Made by a program: the position numbers and the translations under genes. The notes under the pieces are model-generated. The model searched no databases. It worked only from the letters and a program-made list of their open reading frames with translations, and was not told where the DNA came from. A DNA stretch of 57,096 nt from Eubacteriales bacterium (GTDB taxonomy: Bacteria; Bacillota; Clostridia; Oscillospirales; Butyricicoccaceae): contig JAUNGZ010000018.1 in the NCBI GenBank assembly GCA_030524205.1, positions 1 through 57,096 on the forward strand. The letters run 5' to 3'. Shown one piece after another: positions 22,981-32,415 of this stretch. The first letter of the stretch is position 1; each line of letters opens with the position of its first letter.

Positions 22981-25977
22981 ATGAAACATATCGCAAAACC
23001 TTCCTTCCGCCTGCTGGCGGCGGCGCTGGTCGCTGTCCAGCTGTTCGCCGCAGCAGCCGGCGCCGCGTTTGACAGCGGCTTCGCCTACTCCTATCCGGTC
23101 GGCGCGGGGCTGAGCTACACCCGCTCGGAGGGCCGCAACAGCGCGGGCCTGCAAAAGGCCAACATTTTGACTTACACGCCCAATACCGGCGTATCCCCGG
23201 TTATGGTATATGCCGACGAGAAGCTGTACGGCAGCAAGGCCACGATCACAAACGCGGTCAAATATCTGGAGAATCAGGGAAAATCGGTTATCGGCGGCGT
23301 AAACGCCGACTTTTTCGTTATGTCGAGCGGCATCCCGATCGGGCTGGTGATCGACGAGGGCGAGCTGATCTCATCTGACGCTTGGCAGTACGCGGTCGGC
23401 TTCAAAAAGGACGGCACCGCCGTTATGGGCCAGCCGACCATGGGCATGCGCGTTACCGGCGCGAGCGGCACGGTTTCGGTCTCCTATTTCAATAAAACCC
23501 GCACAACGGCGGGCGCTTATCTTCTCGATCACAATTACGACGACTCCACGCACTTTTCCGCCAACGGCACCAACATTATTTTGGAGCGCGTGGACGGTAC
23601 GCCCGTGACCGTAAACGGCACGGTTAAGATGAAGGTTATCAACAAGGGCACTGGAAACAGCCCGCTGACGATCACGGAAAATCAGATGGTGCTGACCAAA
23701 TCGGACGGCGCGGACGTTCCATCCTGGGTTGATTTTCCGATCGGCGAGGAAGTGACGCTGTCCATTGCCGCCAACGACAGCAACTGGAGCGAGGTCGAGT
23801 ACGCCGTTGGCGGCAAGCTGCTGATGAACGACGGCACGGTTACAACCGCCGGCATCGACGCCGCCTCCTCCCGCCGCGCGCGCAGCGCGGTGGGCGTTAA
23901 GGCGGACGGCTCGGTCGTGCTGTATGAGGTCGACGGCGACCAGTCCTCCCACAGCGTGGGGCTGACGGCGGCCGAGCTGGGCGAGCAGCTGAAGTCGCTC
24001 GGCTGCGTGCGCGCGGTCTGTCTCGACGGCGGCGGCTCGTCCGCCATGGCGCTGCGCCAGCCCGGCGAGGGCGGCGCGGCATTGATTTCCAAACCGTCGG
24101 ACGGCTCGCAGCGCGCCTGCGCCAACTACATCTTTTTCGTCAACAATGTTTCACCCGACGGTGTGGCGGCGCATGCCGTGCTGACGCCGAGCTACCGCTA
24201 TATCATGCCGGGGGCCTCCACGTGGTTCTCCGTCAAGGGCGCGGATTCCTCCTATGGGCCGGCCGCCGCGCCGGACGGCCTGTCCTATACCGTGTCGGGC
24301 GAGCTGGGCACGGTCGACGGGCAGACCTTTACCGCCGGCAGCAAGACCGGGAACGCGTTCGTTACCGCCTCGAACGGTTCGGTGGAAGGCTCGATGACGC
24401 TCTGCGTCACGGGCGACGTAAACTCCATCACGCTGCAAAGCGGGGACAAGGATATCAGCTCGATCTCGGTTAAGCCGGGCCAGAGCATCGACGTAAACGC
24501 CACCGGCTATCATCAGGGACTGAAAATGGCGTCCGCCGACGCCTCTTTCACATGGAGCGTATCGGGCAGAATCGGCACGGTCGATGAAAAGGGCGTGTTC
24601 ACCGCGGGCCAGTCCATGGCGAGCGGCACGCTCACCTGCGCCTACGGCGCGACCAAAAAAACCATTGACGTCAGCGTCGGCATGGGCGACGCGCAAGACG
24701 CCGCGACGGTCGCCGATTTTGAATCCACCCAGCCCTGCACCGCGACAAGCGGCATGACCTTGTCCCGCGTGACTGATTACACCGCAGTCGCGCGCGGCGA
24801 AGGCTCGCTGAAGGCTGCCTACGACGGCTCCAAGGTCGCCGCAGCGACGATATCCCTGCCTGAAACCGACGTGTCGGGCATGAAATATCTGACGCTGTGG
24901 GCGCGCGGCGAGCGCACGCAGGGCAGTTTGACCGCTGTGTTCACCGACGCGGCGGGCGGCGAGCTGACCGCTTCCCTGTCGGCCGCGACAACAGACTCGT
25001 GGAAGCAGCTCACCGCCGCCGTGCCCGCGGGCGCTGCCAAGCTGACCGGCATCCGTTTTGACCGCAGCGGCGCGGGCGCTGCAAACAGCGCGCTGTATCT
25101 CGACCAGATCGTGGTCTCGGCCGACCATGCGGTGACGAACGCCGACGCGCCCAAGGTTTCACTGAACCAGACCGCGCTCACCATTAACGCGAACGCCGCC
25201 GCTTCGATCACCGGCACGGCGACGATGGAAAACGGCAAGTACCCGGCACGGGCCTCGAACATCTCGGTCAAGGTGGACGGCAAGGCCGTTTCCGGCGCGG
25301 TAAAAATGAGCGGCTCCGCGCTGACCGTCACAACCGGCGCGCTGGCCGCCGGCACGCACTGCGTGACCATCGACGTGTCGGACGACGCGGGCAACCGCAC
25401 GCGCGTCGCGGCGACCGTGACCGCTGGCAGCGCGTCGAGCGTATTTGCCGACACCGCGACCCATTGGGCGCGCGGCTACGCTTCCCTGCTGAACGCGGGC
25501 GGCATTATGCAGGGCGAAACGCAGGACGGGAAAACCTATTTCCGCCCCGACCGCAACCTGCGCCGCATGGAGTTCGCCGTCACGATGGCGCGCATTCTCG
25601 GACTTGATACCTCGTACACCGGCAAGCTGGATTTCGCGGACGACGCCGAAATCCCGGGCTGGGCGCGCGGCGCGGTCTATGCCGTGTCGAAGGCGGGCAT
25701 TATGAACGGTCAGACCTCGGGCGGCAAGCTGTACTTCTCCCCGAACGCGGACATGACGCGCGCCGAGGTGATGACCGTCATCGGCCGCAGCCTGCCGCGC
25801 GGCTATGCCGCCGCTTCGCTCGGCTATAAGGACGCGGCTTCCATTCCCTCATGGGCGGTCGAACAGGTCAAAACCTGCGTCTCCGCCGGCATCATCGGCG
25901 GCTACAAGGACAATACGCTGCAGCCGCTCGGCAAGATTACCCGCGGCGAGATCGCCAAGGTGCTCGCGTTGTTTTAA
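22981..25977 (+). CDS. Secreted phosphodiester-glycosidase (NAGPA-type) protein with three SLH domains
   Basis: 998 aa. Signal peptide (about 1-28), then a NAGPA/phosphodiester-glycosidase domain (about 90-395) with INAD-like VNADFF, RSAVGVKADG and the catalytic-region motif CLDGGGSSAMAL. Several immunoglobulin-like and carbohydrate-binding-like segments follow (about 400-815). Three S-layer homology domains (about 821-880, 883-942, 945-998) end the protein (VFADTATHWA, PDRNLRRMEFAVTMARIL, DMTRAEVMTVIGR, GKITRGEIAKVLALF). It is expected to be anchored to secondary cell wall polymer. It starts 32 bases after the aroE-aroK stop with no terminator between, so it appears to be the last gene of the T-box operon. 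Its substrate is unknown. Confidence 0.87.
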   Translation: MKHIAKPSFRLLAAALVAVQLFAAAAGAAFDSGFAYSYPVGAGLSYTRSEGRNSAGLQKANILTYTPNTGVSPVMVYADEKLYGSKATITNAVKYLENQGKSVIGGVNADFFVMSSGIPIGLVIDEGELISSDAWQYAVGFKKDGTAVMGQPTMGMRVTGASGTVSVSYFNKTRTTAGAYLLDHNYDDSTHFSANGTNIILERVDGTPVTVNGTVKMKVINKGTGNSPLTITENQMVLTKSDGADVPSWVDFPIGEEVTLSIAANDSNWSEVEYAVGGKLLMNDGTVTTAGIDAASSRRARSAVGVKADGSVVLYEVDGDQSSHSVGLTAAELGEQLKSLGCVRAVCLDGGGSSAMALRQPGEGGAALISKPSDGSQRACANYIFFVNNVSPDGVAAHAVLTPSYRYIMPGASTWFSVKGADSSYGPAAAPDGLSYTVSGELGTVDGQTFTAGSKTGNAFVTASNGSVEGSMTLCVTGDVNSITLQSGDKDISSISVKPGQSIDVNATGYHQGLKMASADASFTWSVSGRIGTVDEKGVFTAGQSMASGTLTCAYGATKKTIDVSVGMGDAQDAATVADFESTQPCTATSGMTLSRVTDYTAVARGEGSLKAAYDGSKVAAATISLPETDVSGMKYLTLWARGERTQGSLTAVFTDAAGGELTASLSAATTDSWKQLTAAVPAGAAKLTGIRFDRSGAGAANSALYLDQIVVSADHAVTNADAPKVSLNQTALTINANAAASITGTATMENGKYPARASNISVKVDGKAVSGAVKMSGSALTVTTGALAAGTHCVTIDVSDDAGNRTRVAATVTAGSASSVFADTATHWARGYASLLNAGGIMQGETQDGKTYFRPDRNLRRMEFAVTMARILGLDTSYTGKLDFADDAEIPGWARGAVYAVSKAGIMNGQTSGGKLYFSPNADMTRAEVMTVIGRSLPRGYAAASLGYKDAASIPSWAVEQVKTCVSAGIIGGYKDNTLQPLGKITRGEIAKVLALF

Positions 25978-25985
25978 ACGCTGAA

Positions 25986-26035
25986 GCAAACGGAAAGGCT
26001 CTCGGAAGAATGCTTCCGAGAGCCTTTCCGTTTGC
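25986..26035. terminator. Perfect 23-bp hairpin, bidirectional terminator candidate
   Basis: Arms 25986-26008 and 26013-26035 are perfectly complementary around the loop aatg. The hairpin lies 9 bases after the SLH-protein stop. The outer ends are only short A/T stretches, but the stem is extremely strong. Confidence 0.85.
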
Positions 26036-26074
26036 CGTTAAAGCGCCCGCGCCGCCGCGCGTATATCATAGAAA

Positions 26075-26112
26075 AAGAACCCGCTGAAAATCGAAATTTT
26101 CAGTGGGTTCTT
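26075..26112 (-). terminator. Terminator of the murB-to-SDR operon
   Basis: Arms 26075-26090 and 26097-26112 form a 16-bp stem with one G-T pair. On the minus strand it is followed by TTTTT. It lies about 120 bases beyond the SDR stop. Confidence 0.85.
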
Positions 26113-26230
26113 CAATAGGCGTCTCCGGTCCAAGACCGGAACGCTGTCTCTCGATTGGAGGCCGTAGCCCGCCATTCCACATTCCGCCGCCGTGCGGCGA
26201 AAAGACGGGTGCGCGTGCTTCCAATCGAAC
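26113..26230. repeat. Structured intergenic block between SDR gene and terminator
   Basis: Bounded by an inverted repeat tcgattgga (26151-26159) / tccaatcga (26220-26228), with a CGCCG/CGGCG hairpin inside. A perfect TCCGGTC-caa-GACCGGA hairpin (26124-26140) lies beside it. There is no supportable gene. It may be an interspersed repeat element or the 3' UTR of the operon; only one copy is present in this window. Confidence 0.45.
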
Positions 26231-26235
26231 TGTTC

Positions 26236-26949
26236 TTAAAACCCGCCCGTTGCGCCAAGCACCTGACCGGTGACAAAGGACGCTTTGTCCGAGCAGAGGT
26301 AAACGATGCTGTCCGCGACCTCCTCCGCCGTGCCGAGCCGGCCAAGCGGCGTTTGCTCCGCCAGCTCGCGCAGCGTGTCGATGCTGTGCGCCGCGTTCAT
26401 TTCGGTGTCGATCACGCCGGGCGCAACGCAGTTGACCCGGATGCCGGACGGTCCCAGCTCGAGCGCCAGCGATTTGGTCAGCCCGATCAGCGCCGCCTTG
26501 CTCGCCGCATAATGGCTTTCGCAGGAGGCGCCCGACTGTCCCCAAATCGAGGACACGGTCACGATGCTGCCGCGCTTACGGTGCAGCATACCGGGCAGCG
26601 AGGCACGGATCGCGCGCACCGCACCCAGCAGATTAACGTCCAGCAGACGGAGCCAGTCCGCGTCCGTGATATCCTGAAACAGCTTTTGCTCCGCGATTCC
26701 CGCGTTGCAGACGAGCGTGTCCGGCGCGCCGAGACGCGATTCGATTTCCGCATACGCCGCCCGTGTCGCCGCCTCGTCCACGCAGTCCGCACGAACCGCC
26801 AGCGCGCCGGTTTCCGCGGCCAGCGCCGCCGCACGGTCCGCGCTGCGCCGGTAGGTGAACGCGACGCGATCACCCGCCGCTGCAAACGCGCGGACGCAGG
26901 CCGCGCCGATCCCGCGCGAGCCGCCTGTGACCCAAACCGTGCGCGCCAT
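26236..26949 (-). CDS. Short-chain dehydrogenase/reductase (FabG-like)
   Basis: 237 aa classical SDR. Nucleotide site TGGSRGIGAACV near the N-terminus, NAG in LVCNAGIAE, catalytic Ser in IVTVSSIWG, YxxxK in YAASKAALIG, and PGVIDTEM. It most resembles 3-oxoacyl-ACP reductases, but it is not next to other fatty-acid genes, so the substrate is open. Its ATG overlaps the pfkA stop by one base, which makes it the last gene of the murB-rapZ-whiA-dnaE-pfkA run. Confidence 0.85.
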   Translation of the reverse strand: MARTVWVTGGSRGIGAACVRAFAAAGDRVAFTYRRSADRAAALAAETGALAVRADCVDEAATRAAYAEIESRLGAPDTLVCNAGIAEQKLFQDITDADWLRLLDVNLLGAVRAIRASLPGMLHRKRGSIVTVSSIWGQSGASCESHYAASKAALIGLTKSLALELGPSGIRVNCVAPGVIDTEMNAAHSIDTLRELAEQTPLGRLGTAEEVADSIVYLCSDKASFVTGQVLGATGGF

Positions 26950-27923
26950 CAGATTGCGACCGTCTGCTGCGCTTCAAACAGGCACTGGTTTAAATCCTTT
27001 TTACGGGAAAGGCCTTCCTCGATATCCAAGTCGGTCACTTGATTGTCGTCGAACACGATCACGCGGTTGGTTTTCCCTTCCATCAGCGCGCATACCGCCG
27101 CATAGCCCATGCGGGTCGCCATGACGCGGTCCTGCGCGGTGGGCGAACCGCCGCGCTGAATATGGCCGAGGATGGTCACGCGCGTGTCAATCCCGGTCGC
27201 CTCATGGATATGATCGGCAACCTCCTGCGCCGAACCGTACCCCTCCGCCACAATGATGATGTGGTGGTTGCGGCCCTTGATGCGGCCGACGCGCATTTTT
27301 TCCACGATATCAACGTCAAAATTCAGCTCGCGCTCGGGCAGGCAGATCGCCGTCGCACCGACCGCGCAGCCGACCTGCAGCGCCAGATGGCCCGCACGGC
27401 GGCCCATGACCTCGACCACCGAGCAGCGCTCGTGCGACTGCATGGTATCGCGCAGCTTGTCGATGCACTCGATCGCCGTATTGCAGGCGGTGTCAAAGCC
27501 GATCGTGTAGTCGGTGCAGACGATGTCGTTGTCGATCGTGCCGGGCACGCCGATGCAGGGAACGCCCATGCGGGACAGCGCCTGCGCGCCGCGGAACGTG
27601 CCGTCGCCGCCGCAGCAGATCAGGCCGTCGATGCCCAAATATTTGCAGGTGTCCGCCGCCTTTTGCAGGCCTTCGTCGGTCATCATTTCCTTGCAGCGGG
27701 CCGTATAGAGCATCGTGCCGCCCTTGCGGATGATGCCGTCGACGCTGCGCGCCGCCATTTCGATAATATCGCCGTTAATCAGGCCGCTGTACCCGCGCCG
27801 GATACCCAGAACGGAAATGTCGTTCGCCGACGCCGTGCGCACCACCGCCCGGATCACCGCGTTCATGCCCGGCGCGTCTCCGCCGCTGGTGAGTACGCCA
27901 ATTCTGCGAATCTGTTTGTCCAT
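26949..27923 (-). CDS. pfkA: ATP-dependent 6-phosphofructokinase
   Basis: Phosphorylates fructose 6-phosphate in glycolysis. 324 aa, typical of bacterial PfkA, with GVLTSGGDAPGMNAVIRAVV, CGGDGTFRGAQ, the catalytic PGTIDNDIVCTDYTIGFDTA, VVEVMGRRAGHLAL and LGHIQRGGSPTAQDR. The glycine-rich GGDGT matches ATP-dependent rather than PPi-dependent enzymes. The ATG at 27923 follows GGGAGG; the open frame runs farther upstream but only into non-conserved sequence. It begins 56 bases after dnaE. Confidence 0.95.
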   Translation of the reverse strand: MDKQIRRIGVLTSGGDAPGMNAVIRAVVRTASANDISVLGIRRGYSGLINGDIIEMAARSVDGIIRKGGTMLYTARCKEMMTDEGLQKAADTCKYLGIDGLICCGGDGTFRGAQALSRMGVPCIGVPGTIDNDIVCTDYTIGFDTACNTAIECIDKLRDTMQSHERCSVVEVMGRRAGHLALQVGCAVGATAICLPERELNFDVDIVEKMRVGRIKGRNHHIIIVAEGYGSAQEVADHIHEATGIDTRVTILGHIQRGGSPTAQDRVMATRMGYAAVCALMEGKTNRVIVFDDNQVTDLDIEEGLSRKKDLNQCLFEAQQTVAI

Positions 27924-27979
27924 TATGAACCTCCCTGTATCGGTTGCATATCCAATTTTATGGAAAACGCATTGCTCTA

Positions 27980-30900
27980 CTATTGCATTATAACATCTTC
28001 CTCGCCCAAGAGAAAGCGTAATTTTTCCAAAAGCGGCACATCCGGCTGGCACCAGTATTGCCGCGCGACCAGCTTGCGCTTTTTCAGATCGAGCGGATAC
28101 AGGTAAACCGGCGTATCGCCCGGCTGCGTCAGCAAAATGGATTTGATCTGCGGCCACTCGTCGCTCTGCATGCTCTCGATGCGCAGAAACAGCTTTTGCG
28201 GGGCAAGGCTTGCCGCCTGCTGATCGGTGAACACCGATTTTTGCGGGTGCTCGCGCGCCATCATGCTGTTTACTGCGCTTTCCGTCAGCGGCTGCGCCTC
28301 GTTCAGCAGCATTTTAGGAGCTTCGTCCTCGCGCGCGTCAATCTTGCCGGTGAGCAGCACCGCGCTGTCCTCGGTCAGGTACGCGCCGCACTGCTGCAAG
28401 GAGCGCGGAAACACGACCAGCTCGATCGCCGCCGTCTCGTCCTCCGCGGTGACATAGGCCATCATCGAGCCGTTCTTGGTCGATTTGAGCCGCACCGCCG
28501 TGATAACGCAGGCGAGCCGAACGGTCATCCCGTCCTTGTAAACGGGCGATCCACTCTCCCCCGAGAGGTCGTCGATGATCTGACGGATGGAGGCCGTCTC
28601 CGCTTTTTTTGCCAGCTCACGGTATTCGTCCATCGGATGACCGGACAGGTACAGTCCGGTCGTCTCCTTTTCCATCGAGAGCAGCTCCCGCTTGGTGACC
28701 TCCGGTATATTGGGCAGCGCGATCTGCGTGTCCCGCACGTCGTCGTTGCCCATGCCGAACAGGTCGATCTGTCCCTCGATGTTCTTTTTGCGGCTCTGTG
28801 CGATTGCGTCGACCACGGCGTTTGCGATTTGCAGCAGCTGGCTGCGGCGGTAGCCCATCGAGTCGAACGAGCCCGCTTTGATCAGGCTTTCCAGCGCGCG
28901 GCGGTTGAGCTCCTTGTCGTACATGCGCTCGCAAAAATCCTGAAAAGAAGCGAAGGCGCCCTGTTTCTCACGTTCCTCGACGAGCTGCTTCATAAACGAG
29001 CGGCCGACGCCCTTGACGGCGGCCAAACCAAAGCGCACGTCCCGTCCGGACACGGAAAAACCGTCGAACGACTCGTTTACGTCGGGCGGCAGGACGGAAA
29101 GCCCCATCTCCCGCGCGGCCTGTATATACTCAGACACCTTTTCCGACCAATCGAGCACGCTGGTGAGCAGCGCCGCCATATATTCGCGCGGATAGTGGCA
29201 TTTGAGGTAAGCCGTGCGGTATGTGACGATGGCGTAGCTCACCGCGTGCGCCTTATTGAAGGCGTAATTGGCGAAATCCATGATCTCGTCGAAAATCCCG
29301 GCGGCAACGCTTTCGGGCACGCCTCGTTTGACCGCGCCGTCAATCCCCTGCTCCGCGTCGCCTTGGATAAAGGTGATGCGCTCCTTGGCAAGTTCCTTCA
29401 TCTTCTTTTTGCTCATCGCGCGGCGCACCATGTCGGCCTTGCCGAGCGAGTAGCCGGCGAGCGACTGGAACACCTGCATGACCTGCTCCTGATAGATCAT
29501 GCAGCCGTAGGTGATCCGCAGGATCGGCTCGAGCAGCGGATGCTTATAGGTCACCTTTTCCGGATGGTGGCGGCACTCGATATAGCGCGGGATGGACTGC
29601 ATCGGCCCCGGGCGGTACAAAGCCACAACGGCGGTGATATCCTCGATCGACTCGGGGCGCAGGCCGGTAACGACGTTGGTGATACCCGCCGATTCGAGCT
29701 GGAACACGCCCATCGTCGAGCCGCGGCCGAGCATTTCGTAGGTCGCCTTATCCTCCAGCGACACGGCTTCGATATTGAAATCCGGCGTGTGGCGGCGGAT
29801 CATCTTTTCCGCGTCCGCGATAACGGTCAGATTGCGCAGGCCGAGGAAATCCATTTTCAGCAGGCCGAGCTCCTCGAGCGTGACCATGGTGAACTGGGTC
29901 ACCATCTGGTCGTCGTTGCGGGAGAGCGGCACGTAGGTGTCAACCGGATCCTTGGTAATAACGACGCCCGCCGCGTGCGTCGACGCGTGGCGCGGCATCC
30001 CCTCGAGCGCGCGCGCCGTGTCGATCAGCTCGCGCACCTGCGGCTTTTCGTCATACATTTTTTTCAGCTCTTTGTTGACCGCAAGCGCCTTGTTGATCGT
30101 GATGTGCAGCTCATTAGGCACCTGCTTGGCGACCACGTCGACCTCGTTATACGGGATGTTGAGCGCGCGGCCGACGTCGCGGATCGCGCCGCGCGCGGCC
30201 ATCGTGCCAAAGGTGACGATCTGCGCCACGCGATCCTTGCCGTATTTATTGGTGACGTACTCGATAACCTCCTGCCGGCGCACATAGCAGAAATCGACGT
30301 CGATATCGGGCATGGATACGCGCTCGGGGTTCAAAAACCGTTCAAAGTAAAGCGAATAGTGGATGGGGTCGAGATCAGTGATGCCGAGGCAGTAGGAGAC
30401 GATCGAGCCCGCCGCCGAGCCGCGTCCGGGGCCGACCGGAATCCCCTGCTTCTTCGCGTAGCCGATGAAGTCGGATACGATCAGGAAATAGTCGACAAAG
30501 CCCATTTTCGCAATCATGTCGATCTCGTACTGCAAGCGCTCGCGCATTTCGCCGGTATCGCCGGGATAGCGCGCGGCAAAGCCCTCGTCGCACAGCTTTT
30601 GCAGGTATTCGAGCGCGGTATAGCCCTCCGGCACGTCGAACTCCGGCAGATGGTACTTGCCGAATTCAAAATCGACCTGACAGCGCTCCGCGATCTTGAC
30701 CGTGTTTTCGAGCGCCTCGGGGTGTTCCGGGAACAGCGCGGCCATTTCGTCCGCGTCCTTGATATAGAACTCCTCTGTTTCGAACTTCATACGCGTCGGG
30801 TCGTCGACCGTCTTGCCCATTTGGATGGACATAAGCACGTCCTGCAGCTTCGCGTCCTTTTTTGTCAGGTAGTGCGCGTCATTGGTGGCGACCAGACCGA

Positions 30901-31495
30901 GGTTCAGCTCCTCGGCCAGCCGGTACAGGCCGTCGTTTACCCGCCGCTGCGCTTCGATGCCGTGGTCCTGAATCTCCAGATAGAAATGATCGCGGTCAAA
31001 GATATCAAGGAACTGCTCGCACAGCTCGTAGGCGCCGTCGATATCGCCGTCCGCAAGCGCGCGCGGGATCGCGCCGGCCAAACAGGCTGACAGGCAGATC
31101 AGCCCCTCGCTGTGCTCCTTCAAAAGCGCCATATCGATGCGCGGCTTCATATAAAAGCCCTCGGCAAAGCCGAGCGACACCATGTGGATCAGGTTGCGGT
31201 AGCCGGTCATATTTTCGCACAGCAGAATCAGGTGCGTGTGCCACTCGCCGTTTAGATAGCTCCGGTCGAAGCGCGAATGCGGCGCGACATATACCTCGCA
31301 CCCGATGACCGGATGAATGCCCTTGGCCTTGCAGGCGCGGTAAAAGTCCACAACGCCGTACATGACGCCGTGATCGGTCAGCGCGACCGAGGTCTGCCCG
31401 AGCTCGGAGACGCGGTCGACCAGACCTTCAATGCGGCACGCGCCATCCAGCAGACTGTATTCGCTATGCACATGGAGATGAGAAAAGGGTGTCAT
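27980..31495 (-). CDS. dnaE: DNA polymerase III alpha subunit (DnaE)
   Basis: Replicative polymerase of 1171 aa. N-terminal PHP domain (HLHVHSEYSLLDGACRI), polymerase core with the catalytic aspartates in MPDIDVDF (about residue 395), GPGRGSAAGSIVSYCLGI, HASTHAAGVVI, and a C-terminal OB-fold region (ACVITAVRLKSTKNGSMMAYV). It is the DnaE type; low-GC Gram-positives usually also have PolC, which would be elsewhere. The ATG directly follows the whiA stop with no gap. The opposite strand has a very long open frame, which I regard as a codon-bias shadow. Confidence 0.96.
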   Translation of the reverse strand: MTPFSHLHVHSEYSLLDGACRIEGLVDRVSELGQTSVALTDHGVMYGVVDFYRACKAKGIHPVIGCEVYVAPHSRFDRSYLNGEWHTHLILLCENMTGYRNLIHMVSLGFAEGFYMKPRIDMALLKEHSEGLICLSACLAGAIPRALADGDIDGAYELCEQFLDIFDRDHFYLEIQDHGIEAQRRVNDGLYRLAEELNLGLVATNDAHYLTKKDAKLQDVLMSIQMGKTVDDPTRMKFETEEFYIKDADEMAALFPEHPEALENTVKIAERCQVDFEFGKYHLPEFDVPEGYTALEYLQKLCDEGFAARYPGDTGEMRERLQYEIDMIAKMGFVDYFLIVSDFIGYAKKQGIPVGPGRGSAAGSIVSYCLGITDLDPIHYSLYFERFLNPERVSMPDIDVDFCYVRRQEVIEYVTNKYGKDRVAQIVTFGTMAARGAIRDVGRALNIPYNEVDVVAKQVPNELHITINKALAVNKELKKMYDEKPQVRELIDTARALEGMPRHASTHAAGVVITKDPVDTYVPLSRNDDQMVTQFTMVTLEELGLLKMDFLGLRNLTVIADAEKMIRRHTPDFNIEAVSLEDKATYEMLGRGSTMGVFQLESAGITNVVTGLRPESIEDITAVVALYRPGPMQSIPRYIECRHHPEKVTYKHPLLEPILRITYGCMIYQEQVMQVFQSLAGYSLGKADMVRRAMSKKKMKELAKERITFIQGDAEQGIDGAVKRGVPESVAAGIFDEIMDFANYAFNKAHAVSYAIVTYRTAYLKCHYPREYMAALLTSVLDWSEKVSEYIQAAREMGLSVLPPDVNESFDGFSVSGRDVRFGLAAVKGVGRSFMKQLVEEREKQGAFASFQDFCERMYDKELNRRALESLIKAGSFDSMGYRRSQLLQIANAVVDAIAQSRKKNIEGQIDLFGMGNDDVRDTQIALPNIPEVTKRELLSMEKETTGLYLSGHPMDEYRELAKKAETASIRQIIDDLSGESGSPVYKDGMTVRLACVITAVRLKSTKNGSMMAYVTAEDETAAIELVVFPRSLQQCGAYLTEDSAVLLTGKIDAREDEAPKMLLNEAQPLTESAVNSMMAREHPQKSVFTDQQAASLAPQKLFLRIESMQSDEWPQIKSILLTQPGDTPVYLYPLDLKKRKLVARQYWCQPDVPLLEKLRFLLGEEDVIMQ

Positions 31496-32392
31496 TTATG
31501 ATTCCTCCGCTGCGGCAAATTGGATGATTTTTTTCAGCCGGTGGCTGAGGCCCGGCTTAGAAAGCGGCGGATCGAAGCGCGCGGCCAGCTCGGCCAGACT
31601 GTCGGTCGGATAGGCCAGCCGCAGTTGCACGGTTTCCCGCAGGTTTTCCGGGAACGCGTTCTCTCCCCGCCCGTCCAGCGCCGCCCGTATCGCCGCAACC
31701 TGACGCGCGGATGCGTCGGCGGCCTTGACCAGATTCGCGGTTTCGCAGTTGACCTGCCGGTTGATGGTGTTGCGGATGTTTTTCTCCACCTTGGCTTCCA
31801 TCAGTTCCATGGCCGCGTGCGGTGCCCCGATGCGCGTCAGCAGATCCTCAATACCGGCGCTGTCCTTGAAATACAGCACGTGGGCGCTGCCGCGGCGCAT
31901 GGTCTTGGGAGACAGGCCCAGATCGAGCAGCAGGCTGGTTTCCTCCCCCGTTAGACTCTGATGCGACGTTTTGATTTCCAGATGGCTTTTTTTATCCGGC
32001 CCCGCCACCGTGCCCGCCATCAGGAACACGCCGCGCAGAAAGGCGGCGATGCAGCAGTCCTCCTCCAGCACATTGCGGTTTAAGTGGTATGTCACATGGC
32101 TTTTCCGGTCGTAGCCAAGCGCGTCGAACACGCGGCCGATCTGCTCGCCGTCGGAGAGCGCGAGCTGTGTCTTGCGGCCGGTGCGGTACGGCTCACAGCT
32201 GATAAAAAACGCGCGCTGCAGCAGCGCCTGCAAGCGGCGCGCGATGGCGGCGTTTTCCGTTGACAGCCGGATTTCCCGATGGGAGAACACCGAGGCATGC
32301 AGCAGGGCGCCGTAAGCCTCCGCCCGCGTACAGCAGACGCGCTGCATGGAAACGCGGCAAAGCTCATTTTTCACTTCTGTTGAGAAGGACAT
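31496..32392 (-). CDS. whiA: WhiA, DNA-binding cell division/sporulation regulator
   Basis: 298 aa. N-terminal domain related to LAGLIDADG homing endonucleases (CCIAAFLRGVFLMAGTVAGPDKK) and a C-terminal helix-turn-helix (AELAARFDPPLSKPGLSHRL). In Bacillus it influences cell division and chromosome segregation; in actinobacteria it controls sporulation. It is preceded by rapZ (23 bases). The usual middle gene yvcK is not present between them. Confidence 0.94.
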   Translation of the reverse strand: MSFSTEVKNELCRVSMQRVCCTRAEAYGALLHASVFSHREIRLSTENAAIARRLQALLQRAFFISCEPYRTGRKTQLALSDGEQIGRVFDALGYDRKSHVTYHLNRNVLEEDCCIAAFLRGVFLMAGTVAGPDKKSHLEIKTSHQSLTGEETSLLLDLGLSPKTMRRGSAHVLYFKDSAGIEDLLTRIGAPHAAMELMEAKVEKNIRNTINRQVNCETANLVKAADASARQVAAIRAALDGRGENAFPENLRETVQLRLAYPTDSLAELAARFDPPLSKPGLSHRLKKIIQFAAAEES

Positions 32393-32415
32393 CGTCCGCT
32401 CCTTTTACTCATTCT

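Noticed and set aside
28058-31090. A 1010-codon open frame on the plus strand opposite dnaE
   Set aside because: It is exactly antisense to a well-supported dnaE, has low-complexity Arg/His/Val-rich composition and no recognisable domain. High GC at third positions creates such shadows.
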